A stretch of DNA of 13,029 nucleotides. Origin: Tetmemena sp. SeJ-2015. Lineage: Eukaryota; Ciliophora; Spirotrichea; Sporadotrichida; Oxytrichidae. The translations under genes were made by a program, and so were the position numbers. Every line of letters begins with the position of its first letter. The stretch's first letter is position 1. This document shows, piece by piece, positions 1 to 8,513 of this stretch. Location: the NCBI GenBank assembly GCA_027382625.1, contig JAJKFJ010024617.1, forward strand, positions 1 through 13,029, written 5' to 3'. A model generated the notes under the pieces. It worked only from the letters and a program-made list of their open reading frames with translations, ran no database searches and was not told where the DNA came from.

Positions 1-2
1 TT

Positions 3-2087
3 GACGATTAAAAGGAAGAAGACGATGATGATTAAAACAGGCATGCTCATCTCTATGATATTTTAACAAAGTAAGACCCAAAGTAATTCCAATCCTTCTT
101 TGAGACAAAAAAGCACATTATGGAGTAGTATGGAGATAACATCAAGACCAAAAAGTTTAATCAAATCTACACAATTATGTTAATTTTAAGAAAGTACACC
201 TCAATCAATAAATGGACCTTGCTTTTTTGCATAATTGGCCTTTTCATCATACCTTTAGAGACTTTTCTCAGAGAATTTTTATCTCTAAAAGAGAACTAAT
301 TAATCTTGAAGCTACAATCTATAATTATTCCACCACACTAAAGTATTGAAGGTTAAGAATCGCAAATTAGTAGCAGCAACTCTCTCTTAATCTAAGCAAG
401 CTAAAATATTTTGTTCCTGAGTGAAAGTTTATCTCTTAGATACGCTCTCTACTTTCTTTACTTCTATGCTGATTCAATTTTGGCTACTAAGACTGCTTTA
501 GTTGCATTTTTTGGAGAATTTTTAGTGGTGATAGCAAAGCTAATTTATAGAGAGCCAAGGCCTTATTGGGTAATAGACTCTATCTAAGCTTTGAAATGTG
601 ATAATGATTTATACTAAATTAATTAAAATTACTTAAAAACAACATGATTTCGAAGGACCTTCAGACCATATTTTCATTCTTACATTCGTGGGAACTTATG
701 CGAATCTTCTCTTTATGAGAAAGTACTCAAGAATTTCTAGGAGGAGTGAAAGCTATGTATACTTTGCAATAGAGGTGGCGTTAATTTGCGGTACATCATT
801 TGCAGGACTGCTTTTGGGTCACTCTTATCTCTACTAAAGTGTAATTGGCCTTGTGTATGGCTTGTTCTATGTAATCCTTTGCTTACAAGCTGACAACGAA
901 TTGCATGTAAGTAAATAAATGCAAATCTTCAAAGTGTATTTATTGATGTGTTTGTAGAGAAATGCGCTTTTATTCAGAAGAAGAGCAGAAAACATAAGTT
1001 TAATTTACTCTTCTTGGTAGTTGGGAGCTTTACTGTTCTTTTAGTTATGTATAATCTAAACCTATTCGAGGAGACTACTCCACCTATAAATTGGTACACC
1101 AACACTAAACGCAAATGTGAAGGAATGCAAACCAGCTTTCAAGGCACTTTCGTGGGGCTGTAAGATACATTCATAGACTCAGCAATTATATTTTGCATAC
1201 CTGCTATGATATTTGGAGTTTCATTTGCAATTTCAGTTGATGAGGAAAATCTAAAATGGACTAAGACCTCAATCTCAATTTCCTTTTCAAGAGCAATCTT
1301 AGGAATAGCAACTTGTGGAGTCCTTGAATTAATTTATATTTAAAGTAGGAAATAAATTATCTTAATAGATATTATTGAATATGTGATAGTGAGTTGTTTC
1401 GAAGGATTTAGCCGGAAGCATTCAACTTATTATGTGTTGAATCATGTGCTACCATATGTGATTGTAACCTTCTATGCATACGGAATTTATCCTGTCCTTG
1501 CTGAGGCTCTCAAAATTTCTCGCACTGCTCATCTCAGAGACTACGACTACGAATAATTTCCTCACGACAGCAAATCAGATATAAATTTTGAAGATGTATT
1601 TATTAAGTTTAGAAAGATCACAGGTATGATAATGATCTGGTTGCTAAAGCTCAACTTAAATATATTTTAAGAAATACAGCTCATAAGGAAATAATTTAAA
1701 TTAATTCAAAAATTTTTAAGCCTTGGGAAAAAAGGAAAAAGATTTTCTCTTTTTTTACCAGAAGTATAGCGACCATTTATTAATCATCATCATTATTCAA
1801 CCTATAATTTATAACTGCGCCACAATAATCCAGATAAAAATTAGAACTAAGGACACAACGGATAAAAGTAAAAGTAAGCAAATTCTTCAAGCAGCGAAGA
1901 GTGGAAGAATAAAAGGGATGGAAAAAGAGAAGGAAGTTAAGACGAGTTCGAGGAAAGAGTAGATGAGGATGGGTTAGTAAAGATCGTAAATTTAAAGGAC
2001 TTCAAGATTCACAACTTAGAGGAATTAGATGAGGCTCTTGAATAGAACAAAATTAAGCAATAGTAAAAAGCGAAACGGAATACATGA
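3..2087 (+). CDS. PAP2-superfamily phosphatase-like multi-pass membrane protein (5' partial, with intron and IESs)
   Basis: Read with TAA/TAG as Gln; stop TGA at 2085-2087; open at the left window edge, so the start is outside. The N-terminus is acidic and is followed by several hydrophobic segments. PAP2 motifs appear in order: K-x6-RP (KLIYREPRP, 537-563), PSDH in place of the usual PSGH (658-669), and a GHS segment (817-825) matching the third-motif histidine region. Members of this family are membrane phosphatases for lipid or sugar phosphates; the substrate is not predictable here. The C-terminal tail is hydrophilic, rich in Asn/Gln/Lys/Glu. The frame needs one 40-bp IES removed (pointer atgattt) and a 53-nt intron; three more in-frame IESs are likely. 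The assembled part is 586 residues. The downstream REI1-like gene converges on it. PAP2 assignment is fairly sure; catalytic activity is not, given the changed PSGH motif. Confidence 0.8.
278..436 (+). other. In-frame IES in PAP2 gene, pointer tttatctct
   Basis: The interval spans both copies of a 9-bp direct repeat (278-286 and 428-436). The offset is 150 bp, a multiple of three, so the frame stays open through it and it looks coding under the ciliate code. Removal joins ...REFLSL directly to RYALYF, giving a continuous membrane-type sequence leading to the KxxxxxxRP motif. The removed part encodes an unlikely Ser/Gln-rich insert. Confidence 0.65.
604..650 (+). other. IES in PAP2 gene, pointer atgattt
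   Basis: Interval spans both pointer copies (604-610 and 644-650); deletion unit 40 bp. The upstream frame runs into TGA at 645-647 inside the IES. Removal shifts the frame exactly to the one encoding FEGPSDH, the second PAP2 motif. Confidence 0.85.
907..959 (+). other. Spliceosomal intron in PAP2 gene (53 nt)
   Basis: Starts GTAAGT and ends TTTGTAGAG. Acceptor AG at 958-959 returns to the frame that stays open to the TGA at 2085; the acceptor two bases earlier (956-957) gives a different, less plausible frame. The length and AT content fit ciliate introns. Confidence 0.7.
1324..1380 (+). other. Candidate in-frame IES in PAP2 gene, pointer ttgaat
   Basis: Direct repeat ttgaat at 1324-1329 and 1375-1380, offset 51 bp (multiple of three), strongly AT-rich inside. 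Removal joins ...CGVLE to YVIVSCFEG in frame. The frame is open either way, so this is inference from composition and repeat only. Confidence 0.5.
1648..1683 (+). other. Candidate in-frame IES in PAP2 gene, pointer agctca
   Basis: Direct repeat agctca at 1648-1653 and 1678-1683, deletion unit 30 bp, AT-rich. Removal joins WLLKL to IRKQFK in frame. Open with or without removal. Confidence 0.45.
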
Positions 2088-2215
2088 GGATAAAGAAAAA
2101 TATATTAAAGAGTGTGTGCAATTAAATGCTTCAGTGAATTAGTTTTGATTAACTTAATTATCTTATTTTCTAATAAGGAATTTCAGTGTTACACACTCAC
2201 AACAGTTCCTCATCA

Positions 2216-2989
2216 TCATTCTCTCTTTCTGAAGTAGTACTGCAGATTGTTGAACTGCAGACCCATCATCAATTGCATGTAGTTGTCCTTTCTCTTTTGC
2301 CTTGTGAATTCTTTAACATGAGTGAAGTCCATCTTGTTCACTCTCAACCCGTTATAGGAAATAAAGAAGAGTTTAAATAGACTTGCATAGCAGCGTGATC
2401 CTTGAATTGATTGTCGCTTCCCTCAATTGCAAGCGATTTGATCTTTCTATACTCAACTGCAAGCTTGTTGATGAGCACTGACTCTCTTGAGTCAGGCATT
2501 CTGAATTTCTGTCTATAAATGTAACGCAGCGCTCTGGTTCCAATACTATTCAAAGGTTAAGCACAAAGGATGAATATCTTACATCTTTCCATTTCCGAGT
2601 TTAATCTCTCCAGTTTCCAGTAGCTCTGCCTGCTTGATGTTAAGACCTAGCATGGCTGCCTCTCTAGTTTGTCCCATTCTCATCTTGAACTTCTCTCCAG
2701 CTCTCTCTCCAGTAACTTTACTCTCCTCTTTATCCTCATCGTCATCACTGTTGCTTCTTTTCTTCTGAGTGGAGGTGTCTATTTGCTCCTCTCCAGGTTG
2801 CTTCTGACTATCTGTTTGCTGGGCTTTCACTTCTTCCTCATCTTCCTCATCTCCCTCAACTTCTTCCTCTTCATCTCCACTCTCAAAGTCTACATCTTCC
2901 CAAGCCTCTCCTTCTTCCTTTGCTTCTCCATCTTCAGCAGTTCTCACCTTTTGCTTCTTGTCACCCTCCTTTCTCTTTTTCTCTCTCTC
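2216..2989 (-). CDS. REI1/ZNF622-like cytoplasmic 60S ribosome maturation factor, C-terminal part only
   Basis: Stop TGA at 2218-2216. In coding order there is a Lys/Glu stretch, a long acidic region, then MRMGQTREAAMLGLN, a segment reading LGNGK-IIGTRALRYIYRQKF across an intron, and a tail ending QFNNLQYYFRKRE. The 'G-hydrophobic-IG-R-x-x-RYIYRQ(R/K)F' block and the basic NN-x-x-x-(H/Y)FR tail fit the C-terminal region of REI1/ZNF622, which helps recycle export factors from pre-60S subunits. The assembled part is 229 codons including stop. The N-terminal C2H2 zinc fingers are not found upstream: an in-frame TGA follows a few codons 5' of 2989, and another gene starts at 3064. So 2989 is probably an MDS or exon edge and the remainder lies elsewhere. 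Two introns are needed. Confidence 0.75.
2333..2382 (-). other. Intron in REI1-like gene (50 nt, GTCTAT donor)
   Basis: Minus strand begins GTCTAT and ends AACAAG. Splicing joins DHAAMQ to MDFTHVKEF in phase 0 and avoids two in-frame TGA codons. The donor is unlike the usual GTAAG, but no pointer repeat with correct phase was found. Confidence 0.55.
2546..2582 (-). other. Intron in REI1-like gene (37 nt)
   Basis: On the minus strand it begins GTAAGA and ends GAATAG. Splicing gives GK-II-GTRAL, matching the family block; without it the frame is lost. Confidence 0.75.
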
Positions 2990-3063
2990 CTAATAAATAG
3001 TTTATCATCATCATCATCTTCATGTTTTATTTGGGTGAATTTATAAATTTATAATTGAATTTA

Positions 3064-4022
3064 ATGATAGGAGGAAAGTTAAAGCTAAAGAATTCCAAGG
3101 GCTTAGAACAAGCTCTTAAGAACAAACGCAAGGCAGAAATGACTTCAGAGGAGCTGCAGCAAAAGATAAATAAGGACTCAATAAAGGAGGAGGAAAAGAA
3201 GAAGAGAGTTGAAGCCGCCACTAGCTACAAAGAAGGTAAGCGCAGTGGAAATGAAGTTTTAATTTCGTATTTCATTATCGCTAATGATTTTAATAGAGTA
3301 TATTGAGCAGCCAGTGCAACAAGGAGAGGGGAAACTCATCACATCGGGTAAGGCAGTTCACGGCTCCGAAACTTTCTTCATGAGGGACTTAGAAATAGGA
3401 GACTTTCTGATTATAGAGTGCCCAAAGACTGGCAAACAAGAGAGGAGGAAAGTAAACATGGTGCTCTCTAACAGGTCATGTGGACTTGAAGAAGCATTCA
3501 CTGAGGACATTATATAGAAGCAGGGCTTTTTATTCTAAAAGAAACCTAAGCTCAAGGAGAGATAGAAGGACCTATAAGATGTCATAGAGGAGAGACTGTA
3601 TATTATAAATTAAATGGGTGAACAATTTTAATTTGACTGAGGCAGGAAAAGCTGAAGGCAGGAGTCAACGGAGAAGTTTAAATTTATTATATATATCTAT
3701 CATTAGAGAGATAAAAGTTAAAGTTTTGAGCTTTGGGGGTTCATCTGCAGCTTAGAGCAGCTCCAAGTTTGGAGCCAACCAAGGTCCCAAGTGGACTGGA
3801 GGTCAAGATCAAGCCAATGATTCAAAATAAATTAACTATAACTTTATAAATGATTCAAATACTTCAGGTGCACTCGGGAAAAAGAATACCTATGAGAAAA
3901 TAGAGTAAGACTAGAGAAAAAGAGACAGTAAACATAATGAAAAGAACAGAGGAGATATGTCAAAAGAGCAAATGCTTGATATGAGAGTCAAGAAGAAGAC
4001 TGACAAATTTTGCTGGTTTTGA
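3064..4022 (+). CDS. Unrecognised Lys-rich conserved-looking protein with introns
   Basis: ATG at 3064 starts MIGGKLKLKNSKGLEQ; TGA at 4020-4022. Three parts are visible: a basic, Glu/Lys-rich N-terminal helix region; a compact middle domain (about 3299-3510) beginning GEGKLITSGKAVHGSETFF and rich in alternating hydrophobic residues, as in a small beta domain; and a hydrophilic Gly/Ser/Asn C-terminus ending MRVKKKTDKFCWF. Exons 3064-3235, 3297-3617 and 3646-4022 sum to 289 codons plus stop; a further 48-nt in-frame removal at 3676-3723 is likely. The N-terminal GGKLKLK start is loosely like FAM32A-type proteins, but the rest is not, so no function is assigned. Whether the third exon belongs rests on the 28-nt intron call. 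Confidence 0.65.
3236..3296 (+). other. Intron (61 nt)
   Basis: Begins GTAAGC and ends TTTTAATAG. Splicing (phase 1) joins SYKE to EYIEQPVQQ and moves between the two long open frames. Confidence 0.85.
3618..3645 (+). other. Candidate short intron (28 nt)
   Basis: Begins GTGAAC and ends GAGGCAG. Splicing in phase 1 moves from the frame that would stop at TGA 3635 into the frame open to 4020. Very short, so the alternative is that the upstream gene simply ends at 3637. Confidence 0.5.
3676..3723 (+). other. Candidate in-frame intron or IES (48 nt)
   Basis: AT-rich stretch starting GTTTAA and ending TTAAAG, length a multiple of three, between coding-like sequence on both sides. No pointer with correct phase was found, so an intron is favoured. 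Confidence 0.4.
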
Positions 4023-4706
4023 ATTTTCTAAGTTTTTAATTAGTTATTTCTTAAATTATTCTGAACAAATGTTTAATTGAAAGTCTTAAAGTTTTTATCT
4101 TTAGAAAAGATTTCTCATGAAAGAATTTTCATTATTTCGAATCAAAATAAATAGAGGCAGTAAATTATTAAAACCACTTTTCGAAGTTTTATCCTGAATT
4201 AAAGTAAAATAAACAGTTTTCATTCTTTGACAGATTGATTTGGTTTGTTTAAGAATGGCCATTATAATTTAACTATGAATTTGATTTAATATCCTCTCTC
4301 TCATATTTAGCTCAAGCTGTATGCAAATGATTTTACTTTAGAATAATGAAATAAAGAAGTCAAGCAACACATTTCTTCTTCTAATTTTGGTGAATTAAAT
4401 AATTTTATGTTTAATTATATTTTCTGGCATTGCTTAATTAAGAGAATATGAAATCAACATCACAATATGAGTCTTAAAACCATTTACAATTTTCTTAAAA
4501 AAGCATGTATTCTTTATAAAAAATTTTTAATTCCAAGATAAAGGAGAAAGATAGAAGCAAGTATTTCTATTTTAAGCAAGGATTTAAAATATAAATTGCA
4601 AAAAGTTATCTCTGTGTTAAGGGATATTTTGTAAAAGTTTAATTTAAAATAGTAAACTATCAAGCACTTTATAATTAATTAACTAGTCCTAAAACTCACA
4701 ACACAG
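4023..4706 (+). other. AT-rich spacer, no gene seen
   Basis: 684 bases of AT-rich DNA between two plus-strand genes. With only TGA as stop, frames stay open by chance, and none here has coding-like composition or recognised motifs. It probably holds the 3' end of the upstream gene, MIC-limited spacer and the leader of the next gene. Confidence 0.5.
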
Positions 4707-5206
4707 ATGGGAACCACTCAGTCAACAGCAGCATATTTTATTATATGTAAAAAAAACATATAATAAATTTGATTCAAAACTTTAAATAAAATTATTGCAA
4801 GAGTAAATCTTATTTAAATTTGACTAAAACAAAGATAATGTGCGATACTCCCATTAAAATATTAAATTCTATCTTATTTAAGAAAAGATTTATAATTTAC
4901 TCTGTTAGATTTAATTATGAAAGTAATTAAAGATTTAATTTGAAGTTTTTAGCCATTATAAAATACTATACAAAAATTAATGACAAGAAGGATATATTTA
5001 TTCAATCTGATAATTATTCTCGCATTAATATTTTTGCAGCCACTACCCCAGCCAAAGCCAAAGCCCCAGTCACAAATACTTCTTGGAAAGACTTCAAGTT
5101 GGAATTTGGCAAACTTTTCAGAGGTGCCAACCAAGAGATTGAAAGTTACCAAACCAATACCTACATCACAAAGGATCAAGACAGAGAGCCTGTTTGCTTG
5201 GCTTGA
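4707..5206 (+). CDS. Small protein with MG N-terminus (possible N-myristoylation), split by one IES
   Basis: ATG at 4707 encodes MGTTQSTA. The reading frame is then interrupted by a 308-bp unit flanked by gcagc (4728-4732 and 5036-5040); removal shifts the frame exactly into a second segment starting ATTPAKAKAPVTN and ending REPVCLA at TGA 5204-5206. The product is 63 residues: an Ala/Thr/Pro/Lys linker, then a charged part with SWKDFKLEFGKLFRG. Gly at position 2 with Ser at 6 fits an N-myristoylation signal, so membrane association is possible (inference). A similar MG-start lies at 12857. No family recognised. Confidence 0.65.
4728..5040 (+). other. Long IES, pointer gcagc
   Basis: Interval spans both pointer copies; deletion unit 308 bp, very AT-rich apart from its right end. 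It moves the frame by two, as required. It contains a 12-bp perfect inverted repeat near its left end. An intron ending TTTTTGCAG at 5039 is an alternative for the right border. Confidence 0.65.
4737..4767. repeat. 12-bp perfect inverted repeat with A7 loop
   Basis: Arms tttattatatgt (4737-4748) and acatataataaa (4756-4767) separated by seven A. It lies within 5 bases of the left pointer of the 308-bp IES. Confidence 0.85.
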
Positions 5207-6876
5207 AAGCTAAAGAGGGTGTTATTTCTTTTATTTAAAAGTGATGAATTATCTTCTTCTTCTTAAGGAGTGATTCATTCATTCAAACAAGTTACTAATG
5301 ATCGCCTTACTCAAATGGTGTCATTATTTAATTTTAACTTAATAAAGTTTAATCTCACTATTCTCTTACCTTCTTATTTAAACTGTTTAGTTCTCTTGGT
5401 TAACCAACTTATTGCATCTTTTTAGTTTGTTCTTATCTAGTTAAAATATATATGAATATATAAAAGATAGAGAAAACTCTATTTTATTAGAAAAAAAAAT
5501 TTTCCTTAACAAATATTATATTAAATTAATATCTAATTATATTTTAAACTTCAAAATATTTAATTAAGTTTGGATTAGAATTTTTCAGGTTCCTTCTCAC
5601 CACTTTTTCTTAGAAAGCTTTTTTGTGCTGAGAAGCAGCAATGGAAAAGTTTAAAACTTTAAGTACCTAAAAAAACGAAGGTGGGGATATTTCATTCAGA
5701 TATTAAGTATATCTCTTTTCCTTTTAGTTAAGGAACAGATGATGTTCTTCTCTAATAAAAAATATTTGGCATCTTAATTTTTCATTGTTTTATAAATCTT
5801 TCCAAATTTTGAACGAATAAGATCAACTCAATATTTGTGTACATATTAGCCTCATATAAGTCCTAAAACGATAAAAATCTATATTAGGGTCCCATTTTTT
5901 CGGGAAAGGTACAGTCGACACCTTTGAAATAATTTACTCACGAATTTTGTGTCGCTAATATAGCAAACATATTTTTATTTAATACGGATTTAAATTGTCA
6001 AAATGCAATTTAGACACTGCTATATAATAATTAAAAATAGTTTTGTTTAATAATCTTCGTAACTTTTCTCAGTAGCACCCATTTATGCAACTTTATCTAT
6101 CTCAAAATCTTTTTATCTCACTCTCATGTCACTTTTAACTCTTAGTACTCACGCACATAAATTTAAAGGATTCAAAATTTGTAGCATTCAAAAATCAATC
6201 GAATGCAGACTCAAATACTGCAAAAGAAATAACTGCAAATTTAATTTCATTTATAATGAGCTCGATTTATAAATCTTTGTAATGCTATAGCTATTAAAAC
6301 AAGAGCCTCTCAATTTAAAATGACAAAAAATAATTAAAAGGTAATATGATGAATTTATTTCAAAAAATTCATTTTCTTCTGAGTGTTTTGATCAATAGTT
6401 AGAATTTGATTTATTGGTTGTATTTATTTAGCTAAAAGTGAAGTTCAAAATGTATTAAAGCTATATCAGATATTATACAAATTGTTAATACTTCTATTAA
6501 AATAAAAGTTTCAATATTTTCAAATTCATGCACCTTCTTATATGGTAGCCTATAATTGTAAAAACTGAGCATACAGCTTGAGTTCTTGGACCAGAACTAG
6601 TTCTATTTCAATTTTTAGAAATTAGACTACTGGCAATAAAGCTTAAATAAGTACGACAGATAACAGACTACATTCGATAATTTAACAATTAGTTTGGGAT
6701 AATAAATCTTGCTTTATTAATTAATTTTTTTCCATTCCCTATTTTACTATTTTAGAAGATAACGATATTAAGATATTATTTTAAAAGTAGCCACAACTGT
6801 AATATTAAAATCTTATTTTTTCTACATTTACATAAATAGTGAGACAAATAAAAGTAAAAATAATAAATAAGAATCC
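5207..6876. other. AT-rich region without an assigned gene
   Basis: About 1.67 kb. Several places are less AT-rich and could be isolated MDS fragments, but none can be connected: an ATG at 5641 opening MEKFKTLSTQKNEGGD; a GC island at 5886-5922; an open stretch at 6171-6435; and 6570-6700. With one stop codon, long open frames in such DNA are expected by chance, so none is called as a gene. Confidence 0.5.
6570..6700 (+). other. Possible orphan MDS fragment
   Basis: One frame reads QLEFLDQNQFYFNFQKLDYW and continues with KYDRQQTTFDNLTISLGQQ, mixed charged and aromatic residues unlike flanking low-complexity DNA. No start, stop or pointer partner identified. Confidence 0.25.
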
Positions 6877-7464
6877 ATGGAGAACTTCTCGCTCTTTAAT
6901 AAGAACTTATACGGAATACTAAGAGTTGATAACTTCGCCTCCCTCGAATAAATTAAAAAGGCCTATCGATAACTTGCACTCAGACTTCATCCAGATAAAT
7001 AAAACACCTCAAATTTAAAGCAAGAAAGAGAAAAATAGTTTCTGGAAATAGTGGAGGCTTATAAATTCCTGTCAGCTAATAAAACAGTGTATGATAACAT
7101 ACTTCTGTAAGGGGACATCCAATACTTCAAAGAAAAAATTATACAAGTTTAAAAAGAAGAAACATGGAATGACCCGCAGCAAGATTTTATAAATAGCCCA
7201 TATTTAATAATAGTAAATATAATTATGAAGAAAAGATTAAAGAAGAAATTTATGAAAAATCTATCATTTATTAAAGATGGAATTGAGTGCTTTGAATGCC
7301 AATAATGTTTAGAAACTATCAAATTCGATAGCAAGGAATAAAAAATAAGTGAATAAGATGCAGATGATGAATTTTAATAAATGGATTTCGCTGCATAAAT
7401 AAATAAAAGGGCCAAAATTCTTGAATGCAAGAATTGTACATTATTTTATCAAGTCTTTTTTTGA
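6877..7464 (+). CDS. J-domain (DnaJ/Hsp40-like) protein with C-terminal Cys pairs
   Basis: Uninterrupted frame from ATG 6877 to TGA 7462-7464, 195 residues, with many TAA/TAG Gln codons. Residues about 8-75 form a J domain: LYGILRV start, helix II KKAYRQLALRLHPDK with the HPD motif at 38-40 that stimulates Hsp70 ATPase, and helix III FLEIVEAYKFLS. The second half is Lys-rich, then has C138-x2-C141-x2-C144 and C184-x2-C187, enough for a zinc site. No signal peptide or membrane span is obvious, so it is probably a cytosolic or nuclear Hsp70 co-chaperone. It lacks the Gly/Phe and four-repeat zinc regions of type I DnaJ. The pair spacing does not match the CSL domain of DPH4, so the partner process is unknown. 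No intron or IES is needed. Confidence 0.85.
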
Positions 7465-7568
7465 TTATCAAAAATATTTACAATTATATGCAAGAGAAAT
7501 CTAAAGGATTTTAAGAATAAAAACTAATTGAATTCTTTGACTGAGAATTCTAATTTCTAATATCTGTG

Positions 7569-8067
7569 GTAAGGTACGTTTACGGAATGAGAGAGCATCA
7601 CCCAGAAAAAGATGCTGTAATTATTGACTATGGACTGGCCACAATAATGTTGCCAGTTGTGATGATGGGAAGTATGATAGGAGTACTCTTCAACTTAGTC
7701 CTTCCAAGTTTAATACTGCAGATAGTACTCACTATAGTCCTCGCTCTTCTCACTTTAAACTTATCTATTTTAAACTACCTCACTCTACAATCTTCAACTA
7801 AAATAGCTAAAATTAATATGTGCATATTCTTTATTTATGTCCTTATTTTCCTCATATATTTAAATGTAATTAATGCTTCTTTATTATAGAAACAATTTGT
7901 TGCTGATTTAGAATCTTAAAATTTGATTATAATCTGTTGGGAAAGCGAATTCTATTTATAAGAAGGAGAATTTGAAAATAGCAAAAGCTAAGGAGCTAGC
8001 TAAAAACGATCCCGCTACTCTGAAGAAAAGAGAACACACGGCTAAGTAAATCAGAGCTTCTCAAGTT
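7569..8067 (+). CDS. TauE/SafE-like gene, MDS 2: end of first transmembrane half and start of loop
   Basis: Starts with pointer gtaaggtac (7569-7577), the copy partner of 11041-11049. It reads VRYVYGMREHHPEKDAVIID and then YGLATIMLPVVMMGSMIGV, the conserved 'x-ATIMLP' TauE block, followed by two hydrophobic spans. After two IESs the hydrophilic loop begins TLQSSTKIAKAKELAKNDP and runs to KQIRASQV at pointer agagcttctcaagtt (8053-8067), shared with MDS 3. Immediately upstream, 7465-7568 is AT-rich spacer separating it from the J-domain gene. Confidence 0.88.
7749..7784 (+). other. In-frame IES in MDS 2, pointer ctcact
   Basis: Repeats at 7749-7754 and 7779-7784, deletion unit 30 bp. Removal gives LALLTLQSSTK, matching the family's usual 'LLTLQ' end of this span; the retained version inserts ten residues there. 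Confidence 0.7.
7800..7982 (+). other. IES in MDS 2, pointer aaaatagc
   Basis: Repeats at 7800-7807 and 7975-7982, deletion unit 175 bp, AT-rich with stops in the coding frame. Removal joins SSTKIA to KAKELAKND in the correct phase. Confidence 0.85.
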
Positions 8068-8149
8068 TCAATTCTTAATCATTACTTTTCCTTATTCCAA
8101 TTTCATTTTGTATTGTTGATTATTGTCTTATGAACTAACTTCATAATAT

Positions 8150-8243
8150 CTAGCAAGCTACATACCAGCAAGAGACAAGGATTCAATCAAGAAACTGAGA
8201 GACCCTACTCTGCAGCAGTCTGCACTCACAGAGCTCAGAAAGA
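8150..8243 (+). CDS. TauE/SafE-like gene, MDS 4 (loop)
   Basis: From pointer ctagcaagctac (8150-8161) to pointer agctcagaaaga (8232-8243; partner 11267-11278). It encodes LASYIPARDKDSIKKLRDP then LQQSALTELRK, a charged helix-like loop segment, with GC-richer third positions than the flanking spacer. No internal IES is needed. Confidence 0.78.
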
Positions 8244-8245
8244 TA

Positions 8246-8495
8246 CTTTCCCCACAGAATGTAGCACCTAGCTTCACTAATTAAATACGCAACTTTTATA
8301 TTTATAGCTAAGAAGCTGCAAAGTTGATAAAGTCTATCTAATATATTATTTAATTGACGAAATTTCACAGGAATCACTCGCTCGCTCTCTTCGACAAACA
8401 CGACTATGATGAAAAAGTTAAAACAGGGGCGCTACCAAATGCCTACCTCGACTATCAATACTTTAACCACCTTAATGATCACCAGTTAGTTGATG
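8246..8495 (+). CDS. TauE/SafE-like gene, MDS 6 (loop)
   Basis: From ctttcc (8246-8251), two bases after MDS 4, to pointer agttagttgatg (8484-8495; partner 11346-11357). After removal of a 36-bp IES and a 48-nt intron it reads LSPQNVAPSQEAAK then NHSLALFDKHDYDEKVKTG and on to FNHLNDHQLVD: a hydrophilic cytosolic-type loop. Confidence 0.72.
8269..8309 (+). other. Candidate in-frame IES in MDS 6, pointer tagct
   Basis: Repeats at 8269-8273 and 8305-8309, deletion unit 36 bp, AT-rich. Removal joins NVAPS to QEAAK; open either way. Confidence 0.5.
8323..8370 (+). other. Candidate intron in MDS 6 (48 nt)
   Basis: Begins GTTGAT and ends TTTCACAG; AT-rich; removal keeps the frame and joins EAAK to NHSLAL. 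Confidence 0.5.
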
Positions 8496-8513
8496 AGTAA
8501 TTTCATATGGCAA

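Noticed and set aside
2186..2380. Plus-strand open frame
   Set aside because: Antisense to the last exon and intron of the REI1-like gene.
2669..3046. Plus-strand open frame with Ser/Leu-rich hydrophobic protein
   Set aside because: Antisense shadow of the acidic region of the REI1-like gene; Glu codons read backwards give Ser, Leu and Phe.
4949..5179. Minus-strand and alternative plus-strand frames over the small MG-protein gene
   Set aside because: Shadows; the assembled frame after IES removal explains the sequence better.
8150..8243. Alternative reading frame of MDS 4 (SKRQGFNQETERPY)
   Set aside because: It needs MDS 3 without IES removal and does not lead in phase to MDS 7 and 8; the chosen frame has better codon composition.
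8183..8401. Minus-strand open frame
   Set aside because: Antisense to MDS 4 and MDS 6; no start context or motifs.
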